From Bacteroidota bacterium (lineage in GTDB: Bacteria; Bacteroidota; Bacteroidia; Bacteroidales; F082): 64,000 bases of DNA. The notes under the pieces are model-generated. The model saw only the letters and a program-made list of their open reading frames with translations, did not search any database and was not told the DNA's origin. The stretch is taken from NCBI GenBank assembly GCA_009773165.1, contig WOUZ01000014.1:23962-87961 (forward strand). Reading direction: 5' to 3'. Position 1 is the stretch's first letter. The number at the start of each line of letters is the position of its first letter. Positions 23,342 to 32,443 of this stretch are shown here, piece after piece. Made by a program: the position numbers and the translations under genes.

Positions 23342-25810
23342 ATGAGAAAAAAACACATGATAAGATATCTCACAGTCAGCCTGCTTTTTGTTTTTTTTAT
23401 GCTGGTAGCATCTACTGCATTTGCTCAGCGTAACCCGGCGAAAGGCGCTGATGAAGCTTTTGACCGCAAGCAATATTCTATTGCATTGGATAGATATAAA
23501 AAGGCGTATGGCAAAGTAAAGAAAAATGCTCCGGAAAAGGATCGCATCAATTACCGTATGGCCGAATGCTATCGCTTCACCGGAAGTTACAAACGAGCCG
23601 AAGCAGGATACAGGAAAGTTCTAAAAGCTGGTTTTCAGGAACGTAATCCGGAGATACTTCTTACTTATGCCGACTTGCTCAAGATGAATCAAAAGTACCC
23701 GGAAGCTATCGAGTATTATAACCTTTATACCGAAAAAGTTCCTGATGACCCCCGCGGACCTGCAGGTGCTGCAACCACGGCTGCTATTGAGGAATGGCTG
23801 GCAAATCCATCAAGGTTTGAAGTGACGGTTCTTAAAAAAGTTAATTCCAGAGCAGCAGATTTTGCCCCTGCTTGGGCTTCAAACAATTACAATGAAGTCA
23901 TTTTTACCTCAACTCGTGATGGATCAACAGGAAAAGATAAGGATGGATGGACTAGTCAAAGTTTCAGTGACCTCTATTCCGCCCGTTTAGACAGGAATAA
24001 CCAATGGAGTACACCAGTGCTGCTCGACGATACTGAGACCCTCAACACCAAAGCTAATGAAGGCGCACCTTTTATGAACAGTAGCTTTAACACGCTTTAT
24101 TTCACACGCTGCAATAACCTACCCGGTCAGGAATCGGGTTGTCAAATCTATACGAGCAGCAGGTCAGGACGCAGCTGGAGTAATCCTGTTGCTGTTCAGA
24201 TAAAAGGGGTTGATAGCCTTGATGTTATTGGTCACCCAAGTTTGAGCCAGAACGAACTCATTATTTATTTCGCTACCGACCGCAAAGGTGGATCAGGTGG
24301 AAAAGATATTTGGATGGCTATGCGGGACTCTAAAAAAGCACCTTTCAACCGCCCTTTAAACATTGGTCCGGTGGTAAATACTAAAGGAGATGAGGTGTTC
24401 CCCTTTTTGAGAAATGACACCACCCTTTACTTTGCCAGTAACGGACATCCGGGCATGGGAGGTTTTGATATTTATGTAACAGCAATCGACACTTCAGGGA
24501 ATTGGGGAACGCCAACTAACTTGAAACATCCGTTAAATTCTATCAATGATGATGTCTCAATTGTGTTTCATCCAACCGAAGAAAGAGGATTTTTCTCGAG
24601 TAACAGAGAAAATACTAAAGGTGTCGACAACCTGTTTTATTTTATTGAACCACCAGTGCTTTTTACACTTGCTGGTACTGTGAAAGATGAGAAGACCCAG
24701 CAGTTAATTGAAGATGCCAGTGTGAAACTCATCGGTTCAAACGGAAGCAGTGTTACTACCCGAACAAACGACAAAGGATATTATATGTTTGGTGAGTCGC
24801 AGCTGAGCAAAAACACCACATATGAAATCATTTTCGATAAGCCGAATTATTTTACCAAATCATTGGTAGAGACAACCGTTGGAGTGGAGTTTAGCCGCGA
24901 TTTTGTGAAAGATATCCAGCTTGAACCTATTCCTCAGAAACCTATTCCACTTCCTGACATTCTTTATGATTTGGCACGATGGGAATTAAAACCTCAGTAT
25001 GAAGACTCTCTTCAGGGATTGATTGAAACATTGCAACAGAATCCTACAATTATTATTGAACTAGCTTCACACACGGATAGCAGGGATATTGATGAACGAA
25101 ACGATATCCTATCTCAACGCCGCGCACAGTCGGTAGTAGACTATTTGATAATAAGAGGTATTGATCCTGAGCGACTTGTAGCTAAAGGTTATGGTGAGCG
25201 TGTGCCACGAGTGATCGAAAATGATTTCGCTGTAAATGATAAGGTTCTTAAAGCAGGCGCAATTCTTACCGAAGAATTTATTAACAGCCTAGCTACTAAT
25301 GAAGAGAAAGAAGCGGCACATCAACTCAACCGTCGCACCGAGTTTCGTGTGCTCAGTAAAGATTTTGTGCCAAAAGCAGCTAATCAACCTGTAGCTGAAA
25401 CAGTAGCCGTCGTAATTAATCCTGATGATAATCAGGTTGATTTTACAATTGCTTCTGATGGATCGTTCCAGGCAGAGTGTTTTATCGATGGTTTTGCAAC
25501 TCCTTTTATCTATAACCGCAGTGCGAAACCTGCTATTTCCTTGAAGAAGGCGCTGGAGTTTCTGCAAAAAGGCATTATCAGTGTTGATAACATCGTTGGT
25601 GAGGATAAATCAGTTATTCAGGTAGGAACAATCGCGAATGGAGCTGTTTTTAGTTTGAAAGAAGTGGGTCTGGCCAATAAAACCCTCAAGAATGTGGAAG
25701 TTGTTGTTGACCACAAACTGGAAGTGCCTCTTGTGGTTGGACAATCGCTCCTCGAGCGTTTTGGAAGTTTTGAGTTTGATACAAAAAACAGGAAACTGAT
25801 ATTTAAATAG
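23342..25810 (+). CDS. PorE-like TPR/beta-propeller/OmpA protein with C-terminal pseudo-retropepsin domain
   Basis: An 822-residue exported protein with signal peptide ending ASTAFA. Domains in order: TPR-like helices (about 30-150), a PD40/WD40-like propeller (about 170-440, with IYFATDRKGGSGGKDIW), a carboxypeptidase-regulatory-like domain (about 443-525), and an OmpA peptidoglycan-binding domain (about 540-667, with SHTDSRD and NRRTEFRV). This matches PorE of the type IX secretion system, which ties that machine to the cell wall. A further 130 residues at the end resemble a clan AA aspartic protease, but the expected Asp-Thr-Gly-Ala is Asn725-Arg-Ser-Ala728. No lipobox is seen. purM follows 2 bp later. 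Confidence 0.85.
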   Translation: MRKKHMIRYLTVSLLFVFFMLVASTAFAQRNPAKGADEAFDRKQYSIALDRYKKAYGKVKKNAPEKDRINYRMAECYRFTGSYKRAEAGYRKVLKAGFQERNPEILLTYADLLKMNQKYPEAIEYYNLYTEKVPDDPRGPAGAATTAAIEEWLANPSRFEVTVLKKVNSRAADFAPAWASNNYNEVIFTSTRDGSTGKDKDGWTSQSFSDLYSARLDRNNQWSTPVLLDDTETLNTKANEGAPFMNSSFNTLYFTRCNNLPGQESGCQIYTSSRSGRSWSNPVAVQIKGVDSLDVIGHPSLSQNELIIYFATDRKGGSGGKDIWMAMRDSKKAPFNRPLNIGPVVNTKGDEVFPFLRNDTTLYFASNGHPGMGGFDIYVTAIDTSGNWGTPTNLKHPLNSINDDVSIVFHPTEERGFFSSNRENTKGVDNLFYFIEPPVLFTLAGTVKDEKTQQLIEDASVKLIGSNGSSVTTRTNDKGYYMFGESQLSKNTTYEIIFDKPNYFTKSLVETTVGVEFSRDFVKDIQLEPIPQKPIPLPDILYDLARWELKPQYEDSLQGLIETLQQNPTIIIELASHTDSRDIDERNDILSQRRAQSVVDYLIIRGIDPERLVAKGYGERVPRVIENDFAVNDKVLKAGAILTEEFINSLATNEEKEAAHQLNRRTEFRVLSKDFVPKAANQPVAETVAVVINPDDNQVDFTIASDGSFQAECFIDGFATPFIYNRSAKPAISLKKALEFLQKGIISVDNIVGEDKSVIQVGTIANGAVFSLKEVGLANKTLKNVEVVVDHKLEVPLVVGQSLLERFGSFEFDTKNRKLIFK

Positions 25811-25812
25811 TT

Positions 25813-26976
25813 ATGGAAAACCAACGCTATGTTTCGCGAGGCGTGTCAGCAGCTAAGGAAGATGTCCATAATGCCATAAAAAATGTTGACAAAGGCCTCT
25901 ATCCCAATGCCTTTTGTAAAGTCATACCAGATATTTTAGCTGGTGATCCTGAATGGTGTACAATCATGCATGCCGATGGTGCCGGAACGAAATCATCCCT
26001 GGCTTATATCTATTGGAAAGAAACCGGTGACATCAGTGTTTGGGAAGGTATAGCTCAGGATGCCATCGTAATGAATATTGACGACTTGCTGTGTGTAGGT
26101 GTAACCGATAACATTTTACTCTCATCTACCATTGGAAGGAACAAGAACCGTATCCCGGGCGAAGTGATCAGCGCTGTCATTAACGGCACAGAGCATTTCC
26201 TTGAGAAAATGAGAAGTATGGGAGTTGGTATTTGGTCGACAGGAGGTGAAACAGCCGATGTTGGTGATCTTGTGAGCACTATCATTGTCGATAGCACCGT
26301 AACTGCCCGCATACCCCGAAAGAAAGTGATCGAAAATCGAATTCAGGCCGGCGATGTTATCGTAGGACTTTCTTCTTCAGGACAAGCAACTTATGAAGAT
26401 GCATATAATGGTGGAATGGGAAGCAACGGACTTACATCAGCCCGTCATGATGTTTTTCATACCTCGCTGGCAACAAAGTATCCAGAGAGTTTTGATGCAG
26501 CTATTCCAAAAAGCTTAGTTTACAGTGGCCCGTACCAGTTGACCGATCCAACAGAAGTTGACGGTGTAAATGCTGGAAAACTCGTTCTTGCTCCAACGCG
26601 CACCTATGCCCCGATTATAAAACAAGTACTTGATCAGTTTCATAATCAGTTGCATGGAATGATACATTGCAGCGGTGGAGCACAGACAAAAGTGCTTCAT
26701 TTTGTAGATAAAGTGCATATCATTAAAGATCGATTATTCCCTGTTCCACCACTCTTTCGGATGATTCAGGCTGCCTCGGGCACTGATTGGAAGGAAATGT
26801 ATCAGGTGTTTAATATGGGACACCGAATGGAGATTTATACTGATGAGCAAACAGCTGCAGGCATTATAAGAATTGCCGAAAGTTTTCATGTGGATGCCAA
26901 AATCGTAGGTCGTGTTGAACCTTCTCCAGTGAAAAAACTGACCATAAGCACCGAAACCGGAAACTATATCTATTAG
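25813..26976 (+). CDS. purM: Phosphoribosylformylglycinamidine cyclo-ligase (AIR synthase), Bacteroidota type
   Basis: A 387-residue enzyme for the fifth step of purine synthesis, closing FGAM to AIR with ATP. Motifs of the PurM fold include HADGAGTKSSLA, MNIDDLLCVG, GGETADVGDL and GLSSSGQATYEDAYNGGMGS. The usual N-terminal AGVDIDAG loop is replaced by RGVSAAKED, and the protein is about 40 residues longer than E. coli PurM, as in the divergent Bacteroidota group often annotated only as AIR-synthase-related. It starts 2 bp after the OmpA-family gene and is probably co-transcribed with it. Confidence 0.88.
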   Translation: MENQRYVSRGVSAAKEDVHNAIKNVDKGLYPNAFCKVIPDILAGDPEWCTIMHADGAGTKSSLAYIYWKETGDISVWEGIAQDAIVMNIDDLLCVGVTDNILLSSTIGRNKNRIPGEVISAVINGTEHFLEKMRSMGVGIWSTGGETADVGDLVSTIIVDSTVTARIPRKKVIENRIQAGDVIVGLSSSGQATYEDAYNGGMGSNGLTSARHDVFHTSLATKYPESFDAAIPKSLVYSGPYQLTDPTEVDGVNAGKLVLAPTRTYAPIIKQVLDQFHNQLHGMIHCSGGAQTKVLHFVDKVHIIKDRLFPVPPLFRMIQAASGTDWKEMYQVFNMGHRMEIYTDEQTAAGIIRIAESFHVDAKIVGRVEPSPVKKLTISTETGNYIY

Positions 26977-27065
26977 TTTACTGTTTTACTTCTTGTTTAA
27001 TTTACTGAATAAGAAATAATTAAAATGAATTTGGAAGAAGGTTTTCATTCTTCGGCTGCAATGTG

Positions 27066-27073
27066 TATTTTTG
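27066..27073 (+). promoter_or_regulatory. Promoter -7 element for prfA-pyrF
   Basis: TATTTTTG, an exact match, 20 bp before the GTG start of prfA. Confidence 0.7.
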
Positions 27074-27093
27074 CAGGCTAAAAAATTGAATCT

Positions 27094-28173
27094 GTGGATA
27101 TTGTTGATAAATTAGAAACCATCAATCGTCGCTGGGAAGAAATGGGTGAACAACTCAATGATCCGGATGTGATGGCTGATATGAAACGCTTTGTAAAACT
27201 GAATAAGGATTACAAAGATCTTGAGCCTGTAGTGGGAGCTTTCAAGGAGTATAAAATGGTTGTTTCCAATATTGACCATGCCCGTGAGGTGATCAAGAAA
27301 GAGAAGGATGAAGATTTCAGGCAAATGGCCATTGAGGAGTTGGACGAACTTCAGCAACGAAAAGAAGCATTGGAGGAAGACATCCGCCTGATGCTTATTC
27401 CAAAAGATCCACAAGATTCCAAAAATGCAATCGTTGAAATCCGTGCTGGTACAGGAGGGGATGAAGCCAGTATTTTTGCCGGTGATTTGTTTCGTATGTA
27501 TTTGAAATTCTGCGAAACAAAAGGGTGGAAAACAGAACTCGTTGATCAAAATGAAGGTACAGTTGGAGGATACAAAGAGGTTGTTTTTAATGTGATAGGG
27601 GACAACGCATACGGAATCATGAAATTCGAATCAGGTGTTCACCGCGTTCAACGTGTTCCAAAAACGGAGACTCAAGGCAGGATTCATACATCAGCTGCTT
27701 CGGTAGTAGTGCTTCCCGAAGCGGAGGAATTTGATATTGATCTGAATGAAAAAGATATTCGCAAAGATACATTTTGCAGCTCGGGTCCTGGTGGTCAGTC
27801 GGTTAATACAACATATTCAGCAATTCGACTCACTCACATTCCAACAGGAATTGTTGTTTCTTGTCAGGATGAGAAATCACAGCTGAAAAACTTTGCCAAG
27901 GCTATGAAGGTGCTCAGAAGCAGGATTTTTGAGATTGAATACAGCAAATATCTTGAAGAGGTAGCCTCGAAAAGGAAAACTATGGTATCCACCGGTGACC
28001 GTTCAGCAAAAATCAGGACTTACAACTGGCCCCAGGGTAGGGTTACAGACCATCGTATCAACTTAACGCTTTATAACCTTTCTGCTATCATCGATGGTGA
28101 TTTGAACGAAGTGATTGAGAAGTTACAGATGGCAGAAAATGCCGAACGTTTGAAAACAGAACTCGAAGCTTAA
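27094..28173 (+). CDS. prfA: Peptide chain release factor 1
   Basis: A 359-residue translation factor that reads UAA and UAG. The anticodon-like PxT motif is PKT in [17 protein letters not shown]. The catalytic GGQ that triggers peptide release lies in [19 protein letters not shown]. The start is GTG: an in-frame TAA 15 bp upstream and the promoter position rule out an earlier ATG. The first Met after it would remove the first helix. pyrF begins 3 bp after the stop, so the two form an operon. Confidence 0.96.
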   Translation: MDIVDKLETINRRWEEMGEQLNDPDVMADMKRFVKLNKDYKDLEPVVGAFKEYKMVVSNIDHAREVIKKEKDEDFRQMAIEELDELQQRKEALEEDIRLMLIPKDPQDSKNAIVEIRAGTGGDEASIFAGDLFRMYLKFCETKGWKTELVDQNEGTVGGYKEVVFNVIGDNAYGIMKFESGVHRVQRVPKTETQGRIHTSAASVVVLPEAEEFDIDLNEKDIRKDTFCSSGPGGQSVNTTYSAIRLTHIPTGIVVSCQDEKSQLKNFAKAMKVLRSRIFEIEYSKYLEEVASKRKTMVSTGDRSAKIRTYNWPQGRVTDHRINLTLYNLSAIIDGDLNEVIEKLQMAENAERLKTELEA

Positions 28174-28176
28174 GCC

Positions 28177-29007
28177 GTGAACCGCAACACGTTAGTTGAG
28201 CAAATCAAAGCAAAGAAATCATTTCTTTGCGTCGGTCTGGATACAGAAAAGACACGAATACCGAAGCATCTGCTGAATGACCCTGATCCTGTTTTCAGTT
28301 TTAACAAAGCCATTATTGATGCTACAGCTGATTTTGTGGTTGCCTACAAGCCAAATACTGCTTTTTACGAAGTGAACGGAAGTGAAGGATGGCTCTCGCT
28401 TGAGAAAACAATTGACTATCTCAATAAGAACTATCCTGATATTTTTATCATTGCCGATGCCAAGCGGGGAGATATTGGAAATACTTCTACCAATTATGCC
28501 AGAGCATTTTTTGAAACCTTAAACGTGGATGCAGTCACTGTAGCACCTTATATGGGTCATGACTCAGTCCAGCCATTTTTGGCTTTCAGTGGTAAATGGG
28601 TTGTGTTGTTAGCTCTTACCTCCAACAGTGGTTCTTCTGATTTTCAGTATTTTGCAGATAAAGGAGGAGAAACTCTTTATAAAACAGTCATACAGCGGGC
28701 AGTCTCCTGGGCTGGGCCTGATCAGCTGATGTTTGTTGTTGGAGCCACACATCCTGAGGAGTTGGCAGCGATCAGAGCATTGATTCCGGATTATTTTCTC
28801 CTTGTCCCTGGTGTTGGTGCACAGGGTGGTGATCTGACTGCTGTGAGCAAGGCAGGACTTAACTCACAGTGTGGACTAATTGTAAACTCCTCACGTGCTA
28901 TAATTTACGCATCTGATGGTGTAGATTTTGCAGAAAAGGCAGCTTTAGAATCCCAAAAGATTCAGCAACAAATGTTGCTTGAATTGACTACCGCTGGTAT
29001 CATATAA
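28177..29007 (+). CDS. pyrF: Orotidine 5'-phosphate decarboxylase (type 2)
   Basis: A 276-residue cytoplasmic enzyme that makes UMP from OMP, the last step of de novo pyrimidine synthesis. The catalytic Lys/Asp region is [22 protein letters not shown] at the start and [11 protein letters not shown] near the C-terminus complete the signature of the longer type 2 form. The start is GTG at 28177, 3 bp after the prfA stop, consistent with translational coupling. The gene ends at an intrinsic terminator. Confidence 0.95.
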   Translation: MNRNTLVEQIKAKKSFLCVGLDTEKTRIPKHLLNDPDPVFSFNKAIIDATADFVVAYKPNTAFYEVNGSEGWLSLEKTIDYLNKNYPDIFIIADAKRGDIGNTSTNYARAFFETLNVDAVTVAPYMGHDSVQPFLAFSGKWVVLLALTSNSGSSDFQYFADKGGETLYKTVIQRAVSWAGPDQLMFVVGATHPEELAAIRALIPDYFLLVPGVGAQGGDLTAVSKAGLNSQCGLIVNSSRAIIYASDGVDFAEKAALESQKIQQQMLLELTTAGII

Positions 29008-29040
29008 AAAAAGCAGCCGATTGGCTGCTTTCCGTTTTAT
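29008..29040. terminator. Terminator between pyrF and ilvE
   Basis: AAAGCAGCC pairs with GGCTGCTTT around GATT, with an A tract before and a T-rich stretch after. It lies between two convergent genes and can serve both. Confidence 0.85.
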
Positions 29041-29043
29041 CTA

Positions 29044-30063
29044 TCAAATTCCTTCCAGAATAGTATTCCAACCATACTTATCTTCAGTAACTCCTTCCTG
29101 AATAGCTTTCAGGTTCTTGTAAATTTGTGAAGAAATTTTGCCGGCTTCTTCTCCGTAATAATATTCCTTTCTCGTTTCGCGATCCACAATTTTTCGAATA
29201 GGTGCAATTATGGCAGCAGTGCCACAAGCACCGGCTTCTTCAAACAACTCAAGTTCTTCAACAGGAACAGGACGGCGTTCAACTTTTAATCCAAGATCAG
29301 CAGCAAGCGTTTCGATACTTTTGTTAGTTATCGAAGGTAAAACTGTTTTCGATTGTGGAGTGATATAGGTATTGTCACGAATCCCAAAAAAGTTGGCTGG
29401 CCCGGCTTCATCGATGTATTTCTTTTCTTTAGCATCAAGGAAAAGTACTGAAGAGTAGCCATCTTTATGTGCTCTGTCTGCTGGTCTGAGACTTGCTGCA
29501 TAATTTCCGCCAACCTTAATATGACCTGTTCCAAGAGGGGCTGCACGGTCGTAATCACGCACAAGTTCAACAGATACAGGCTTGAAGCCTTCTTTGAAAT
29601 ATGGTCCAACAGGTCCGACAAAAACTAAAAACATATATTCCATAGATGGTTTTACCCCAACCTGAGGGCCTGAGCCAAACAAAAGAGGGCGGATATAAAG
29701 TGCCGCACCGGTGCCAAATGGAGGAATGAAACGGGCATTGAGCCTTACAACCTTATCAACAGCAGCAAAGAAAAGTTCATCCGGAACTTCCTTCATCATT
29801 ATGCCATCAGCCGATGAGCGCATGCGTTTTGCATTTTCCTCCCAACGAAACAGACGAACTTTACCATCGATACCTCTGAAAGCTTTTAATCCTTCAAAAG
29901 CCTCCTGACCGTAATGCAGGGCTGTTGCTGCCATATGTAAGCTAATATATTCTGAAGAGCTGACTTCCAGCTCGCCCCACTGACCGTTGCGTGCATAACA
30001 ACGGACATTGTAATCTGTTGGATAATAACCAAATGGTAAATTTTTCCAATCAATATTTTCCAT
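29044..30063 (-). CDS. ilvE: Branched-chain amino acid aminotransferase
   Basis: A 339-residue class IV PLP enzyme that interconverts leucine, isoleucine and valine with their 2-oxo acids. The PLP lysine is in GTGHIKVGGNYAASL, followed by YIDEAGPANFFGI, the family hallmark, and the C-terminal GACGTAAIIAPI. Length fits the BCAT group also found in eukaryotes. It appears to be a single gene; a TATCTTAG sequence upstream is only a weak promoter candidate. Confidence 0.95.
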   Translation of the reverse strand: MENIDWKNLPFGYYPTDYNVRCYARNGQWGELEVSSSEYISLHMAATALHYGQEAFEGLKAFRGIDGKVRLFRWEENAKRMRSSADGIMMKEVPDELFFAAVDKVVRLNARFIPPFGTGAALYIRPLLFGSGPQVGVKPSMEYMFLVFVGPVGPYFKEGFKPVSVELVRDYDRAAPLGTGHIKVGGNYAASLRPADRAHKDGYSSVLFLDAKEKKYIDEAGPANFFGIRDNTYITPQSKTVLPSITNKSIETLAADLGLKVERRPVPVEELELFEEAGACGTAAIIAPIRKIVDRETRKEYYYGEEAGKISSQIYKNLKAIQEGVTEDKYGWNTILEGI

Positions 30064-30240
30064 GACTTAATTATTAAGTGAGCAATAGTTTAATGAGGCT
30101 AAGATACTATTTTTTATTTTGAAACATGGTGTTTCTGTTAATTTATAAACAGTTCAAAAAAGCCTTTTTTTATTGTTGCGGGAAAATATTCAAATACGGG
30201 TGTCTTATTGGTCGTATAACTAAAAATGATTGTAAGAAGA

Positions 30241-30927
30241 CTAGAGAAGCTGATATATCCATGTAAAGAGTACCAGTAAAAATAAAGAAGGCAACATGTT
30301 TAATATGCGTAAATTACTTATCTTTAATAAGTTGAGGCCAAGTCCAATCAAAATGACACCTCCGGTGGCAGAAATGCCTGTTATCATTAGGGATGGCATA
30401 AATTCGCCAAAATTGGCAGCCAATAAGGTTAGTCCTGCCTGATAGATAAATAGGGGAATGATTGAAAACAATACTCCCAATCCCAATCCTGATGCTAATG
30501 CAACACTACTGATTCCATCCATCAACGATTTTATGTAGTAGAGCTCCGGCTTTCCGCCAAGGCCTTCTTCAATTGCTCCCAGAATTGTCATTGATCCCAT
30601 GCAAAACAACAAAAAAGCTGTAAGCAGCCCTTCGTTAAAAACAGCACTCTCAGCGCTGAATCGTTTCCCAAGTCTGTCGGCCAATTGATCAAAAAAACGA
30701 TCAAGACGCAGCAATTCACCTGTGATACTGCCAATAATCAAACTCAGAATGACTAAAATCCATTCTTCAGCTTTAAGTGCCATCGAAATGCCAAGTACTA
30801 TAGTAAACAAACCTATAGCCTGAAAGAGTATTTCAGTAAATCGGGAGGGCAATCGTGCGTGAAAAATCAAACCTGCAAGACTTCCTATTGCGACAGCCGC
30901 TACATTGATGAGTGTTCCAGTGATCAT
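30241..30927 (-). CDS. DUF554 family membrane protein
   Basis: A 228-residue inner-membrane protein with about seven hydrophobic segments. The start GTLINVAAVAIGSLAGL and the later GGVILIGLGLNLLKI are typical of DUF554 (YdfK/YqgA-like). Its function is unknown; a transport role has been suggested for the family. It follows the methyltransferase gene after 15 bp and is probably in the same transcript. Confidence 0.85.
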   Translation of the reverse strand: MITGTLINVAAVAIGSLAGLIFHARLPSRFTEILFQAIGLFTIVLGISMALKAEEWILVILSLIIGSITGELLRLDRFFDQLADRLGKRFSAESAVFNEGLLTAFLLFCMGSMTILGAIEEGLGGKPELYYIKSLMDGISSVALASGLGLGVLFSIIPLFIYQAGLTLLAANFGEFMPSLMITGISATGGVILIGLGLNLLKISNLRILNMLPSLFLLVLFTWIYQLL

Positions 30928-30942
30928 TTACAGTAAGTTTTA

Positions 30943-32145
30943 TTAGATTGAATCGGGGATTTTAACTCCTTTTAGTTGCAATGCTTTTTCAAGAAAATGT
31001 TCCTTTATTCCGAAATCGGCTTTAAGCTGCGCGATTTTCTGGTCGATCAGATTGGTATTGACAGGTTTATTTGTTCGGTAACCTGAAAGCAGCACATTTT
31101 TGGGTGTATGTTCAGCTTCAATAAATTCTTGAATATGACTCTGATAGCCATACTTTTCCATGATTAGTGCGCGTAACGTATCTGTAATAATTTCAGCCTG
31201 ACGTTCAAAAAGGATTCCATATTTTAACACTGGAATGTCTTTGGAAGCAGCTTGCATCTCACGTCTTATTTGCTTATGACAGCATGGAGCGCAAACAATC
31301 AGCTGAACACCAGCAGCGATTCCTGCTGCAATGGCGTCGTCAGTTGCAGTATCACAGGCATGAAGAGCAATCAAAATGTCAGTCTTTGGCATTTTGAAAT
31401 TTTCTATCGAACCTTCAGAAAAAACCAGTCCGGAGAGACCAGCCTTTTCAGCAATACTATTTGTTTTTTGAATGAGGTCTGGCCTCATTTCAACGCCAAT
31501 CACTGTAGGTTGCAGTTCTTTTTTATGTGTAAGATGTTCATACAAGGCAAATGTGAGGTACCCTTTGCCAGCGCCCATATCCACTACACTTATCGGCCCA
31601 CCCTTAGCCCAAGGTGAGATTAATCCATCCAAAATCTCAACGTATTTATTGATCTGCTTGAACTTATGCTGCATCGATGGTATCACTTGCCCTTGCTGAT
31701 CGGTCATGCCAAGTAAATGCCAATGAAGTCCGGATGCCTGGACAAGCCGTTTTTTTTGTTTATCGTGCTGAAAATCTTGCTTAATTTCTCCAAAAACAGG
31801 CTTTGTCAGCAGTTTGCCATTTCCTTTCAGGTTCATCAATAAGCTGTGATGGTGGGAAATGGTAAAGAGGTTAGCTTCCAGAAATTGGGTTCGCATCAAT
31901 TCCAAAACAAGTTCAGGAGTTGCTTCAAGTGAATGATTCTTTACTTCATCACGGGTTTGATACTGGTATTGAAAAGATATTTTAAAACCATTTTTTAATG
32001 AAACAGGTTTGATTGTTAATCTTTTAAGCTCATCTCCTTTCTTAAATGGCTTACTAAGAATAAGTTTCACAAACTCATTCTTAGTGATCGCTTCACGTAA
32101 AATTACAATCAATCCTTCGATAGGTTCTTTTGTCATTTGTGTCAA
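30943..32145 (-). CDS. SAM-dependent methyltransferase (METTL25/Trm13-like domain)
   Basis: A 400-residue cytoplasmic protein. The N-terminal half (about 1-170) has no domain that I can name. The C-terminal half is a Rossmann methyltransferase with SVVDMGAGKGYLTFALY as motif I, then ILIALHACDTATDDAI and VCAPCCHKQIR. This Cys-Cys-His region occurs in the Methyltransferase_32 group that includes METTL25 and Trm13. RNA is a plausible substrate but this is an inference. The motifs look intact. It is first in a two-gene operon with DUF554. Confidence 0.82.
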   Translation of the reverse strand: MTQMTKEPIEGLIVILREAITKNEFVKLILSKPFKKGDELKRLTIKPVSLKNGFKISFQYQYQTRDEVKNHSLEATPELVLELMRTQFLEANLFTISHHHSLLMNLKGNGKLLTKPVFGEIKQDFQHDKQKKRLVQASGLHWHLLGMTDQQGQVIPSMQHKFKQINKYVEILDGLISPWAKGGPISVVDMGAGKGYLTFALYEHLTHKKELQPTVIGVEMRPDLIQKTNSIAEKAGLSGLVFSEGSIENFKMPKTDILIALHACDTATDDAIAAGIAAGVQLIVCAPCCHKQIRREMQAASKDIPVLKYGILFERQAEIITDTLRALIMEKYGYQSHIQEFIEAEHTPKNVLLSGYRTNKPVNTNLIDQKIAQLKADFGIKEHFLEKALQLKGVKIPDSI

Positions 32146-32392
32146 ATTTCAATCGGCTAATTTAAGTCTAAAATAATCAGTTTTGTGTCTGCAATATTTT
32201 TCTTGTTGCAAAAAGTGATGAGACTTGAGTTTTGATTACACGATTGATGGTTGATTTTATGTAACCACCTGTTTGCGGCAACAGCGATTTTTCAATTAAG
32301 AATTTACTTCAACTTATTTTGAGTTATAATTTCTGAAGATTTCAACTGTCAGCAACACGTCGGGTATTGGGTCAAAATGGCAGGTTACAGCA

Positions 32393-32409
32393 TTGGCACA
32401 TGCTTTGAT
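32393..32409 (+). promoter_or_regulatory. Heat-shock-type promoter element upstream of htpG
   Basis: TTGGCA-CATGC-TTTGAT, 34 bp before ATG 32444. The same TTGGCA-N5-TTTGAT pattern with identical spacing lies upstream of grpE at 58278-58294. The rest of the 300-bp gap at 32146-32443 shows no gene. Confidence 0.45.
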
Positions 32410-32443
32410 TCCGGTTAGCCTGATAACTTAAAAATTGAAAACA

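Noticed and set aside
32393-32409. True sigma-54 promoter before htpG (and grpE)
   Set aside because: The GG and spacing fit, but the invariant GC of the -12 box is GA at both sites, so it is reported only as a shared element of unknown reader.
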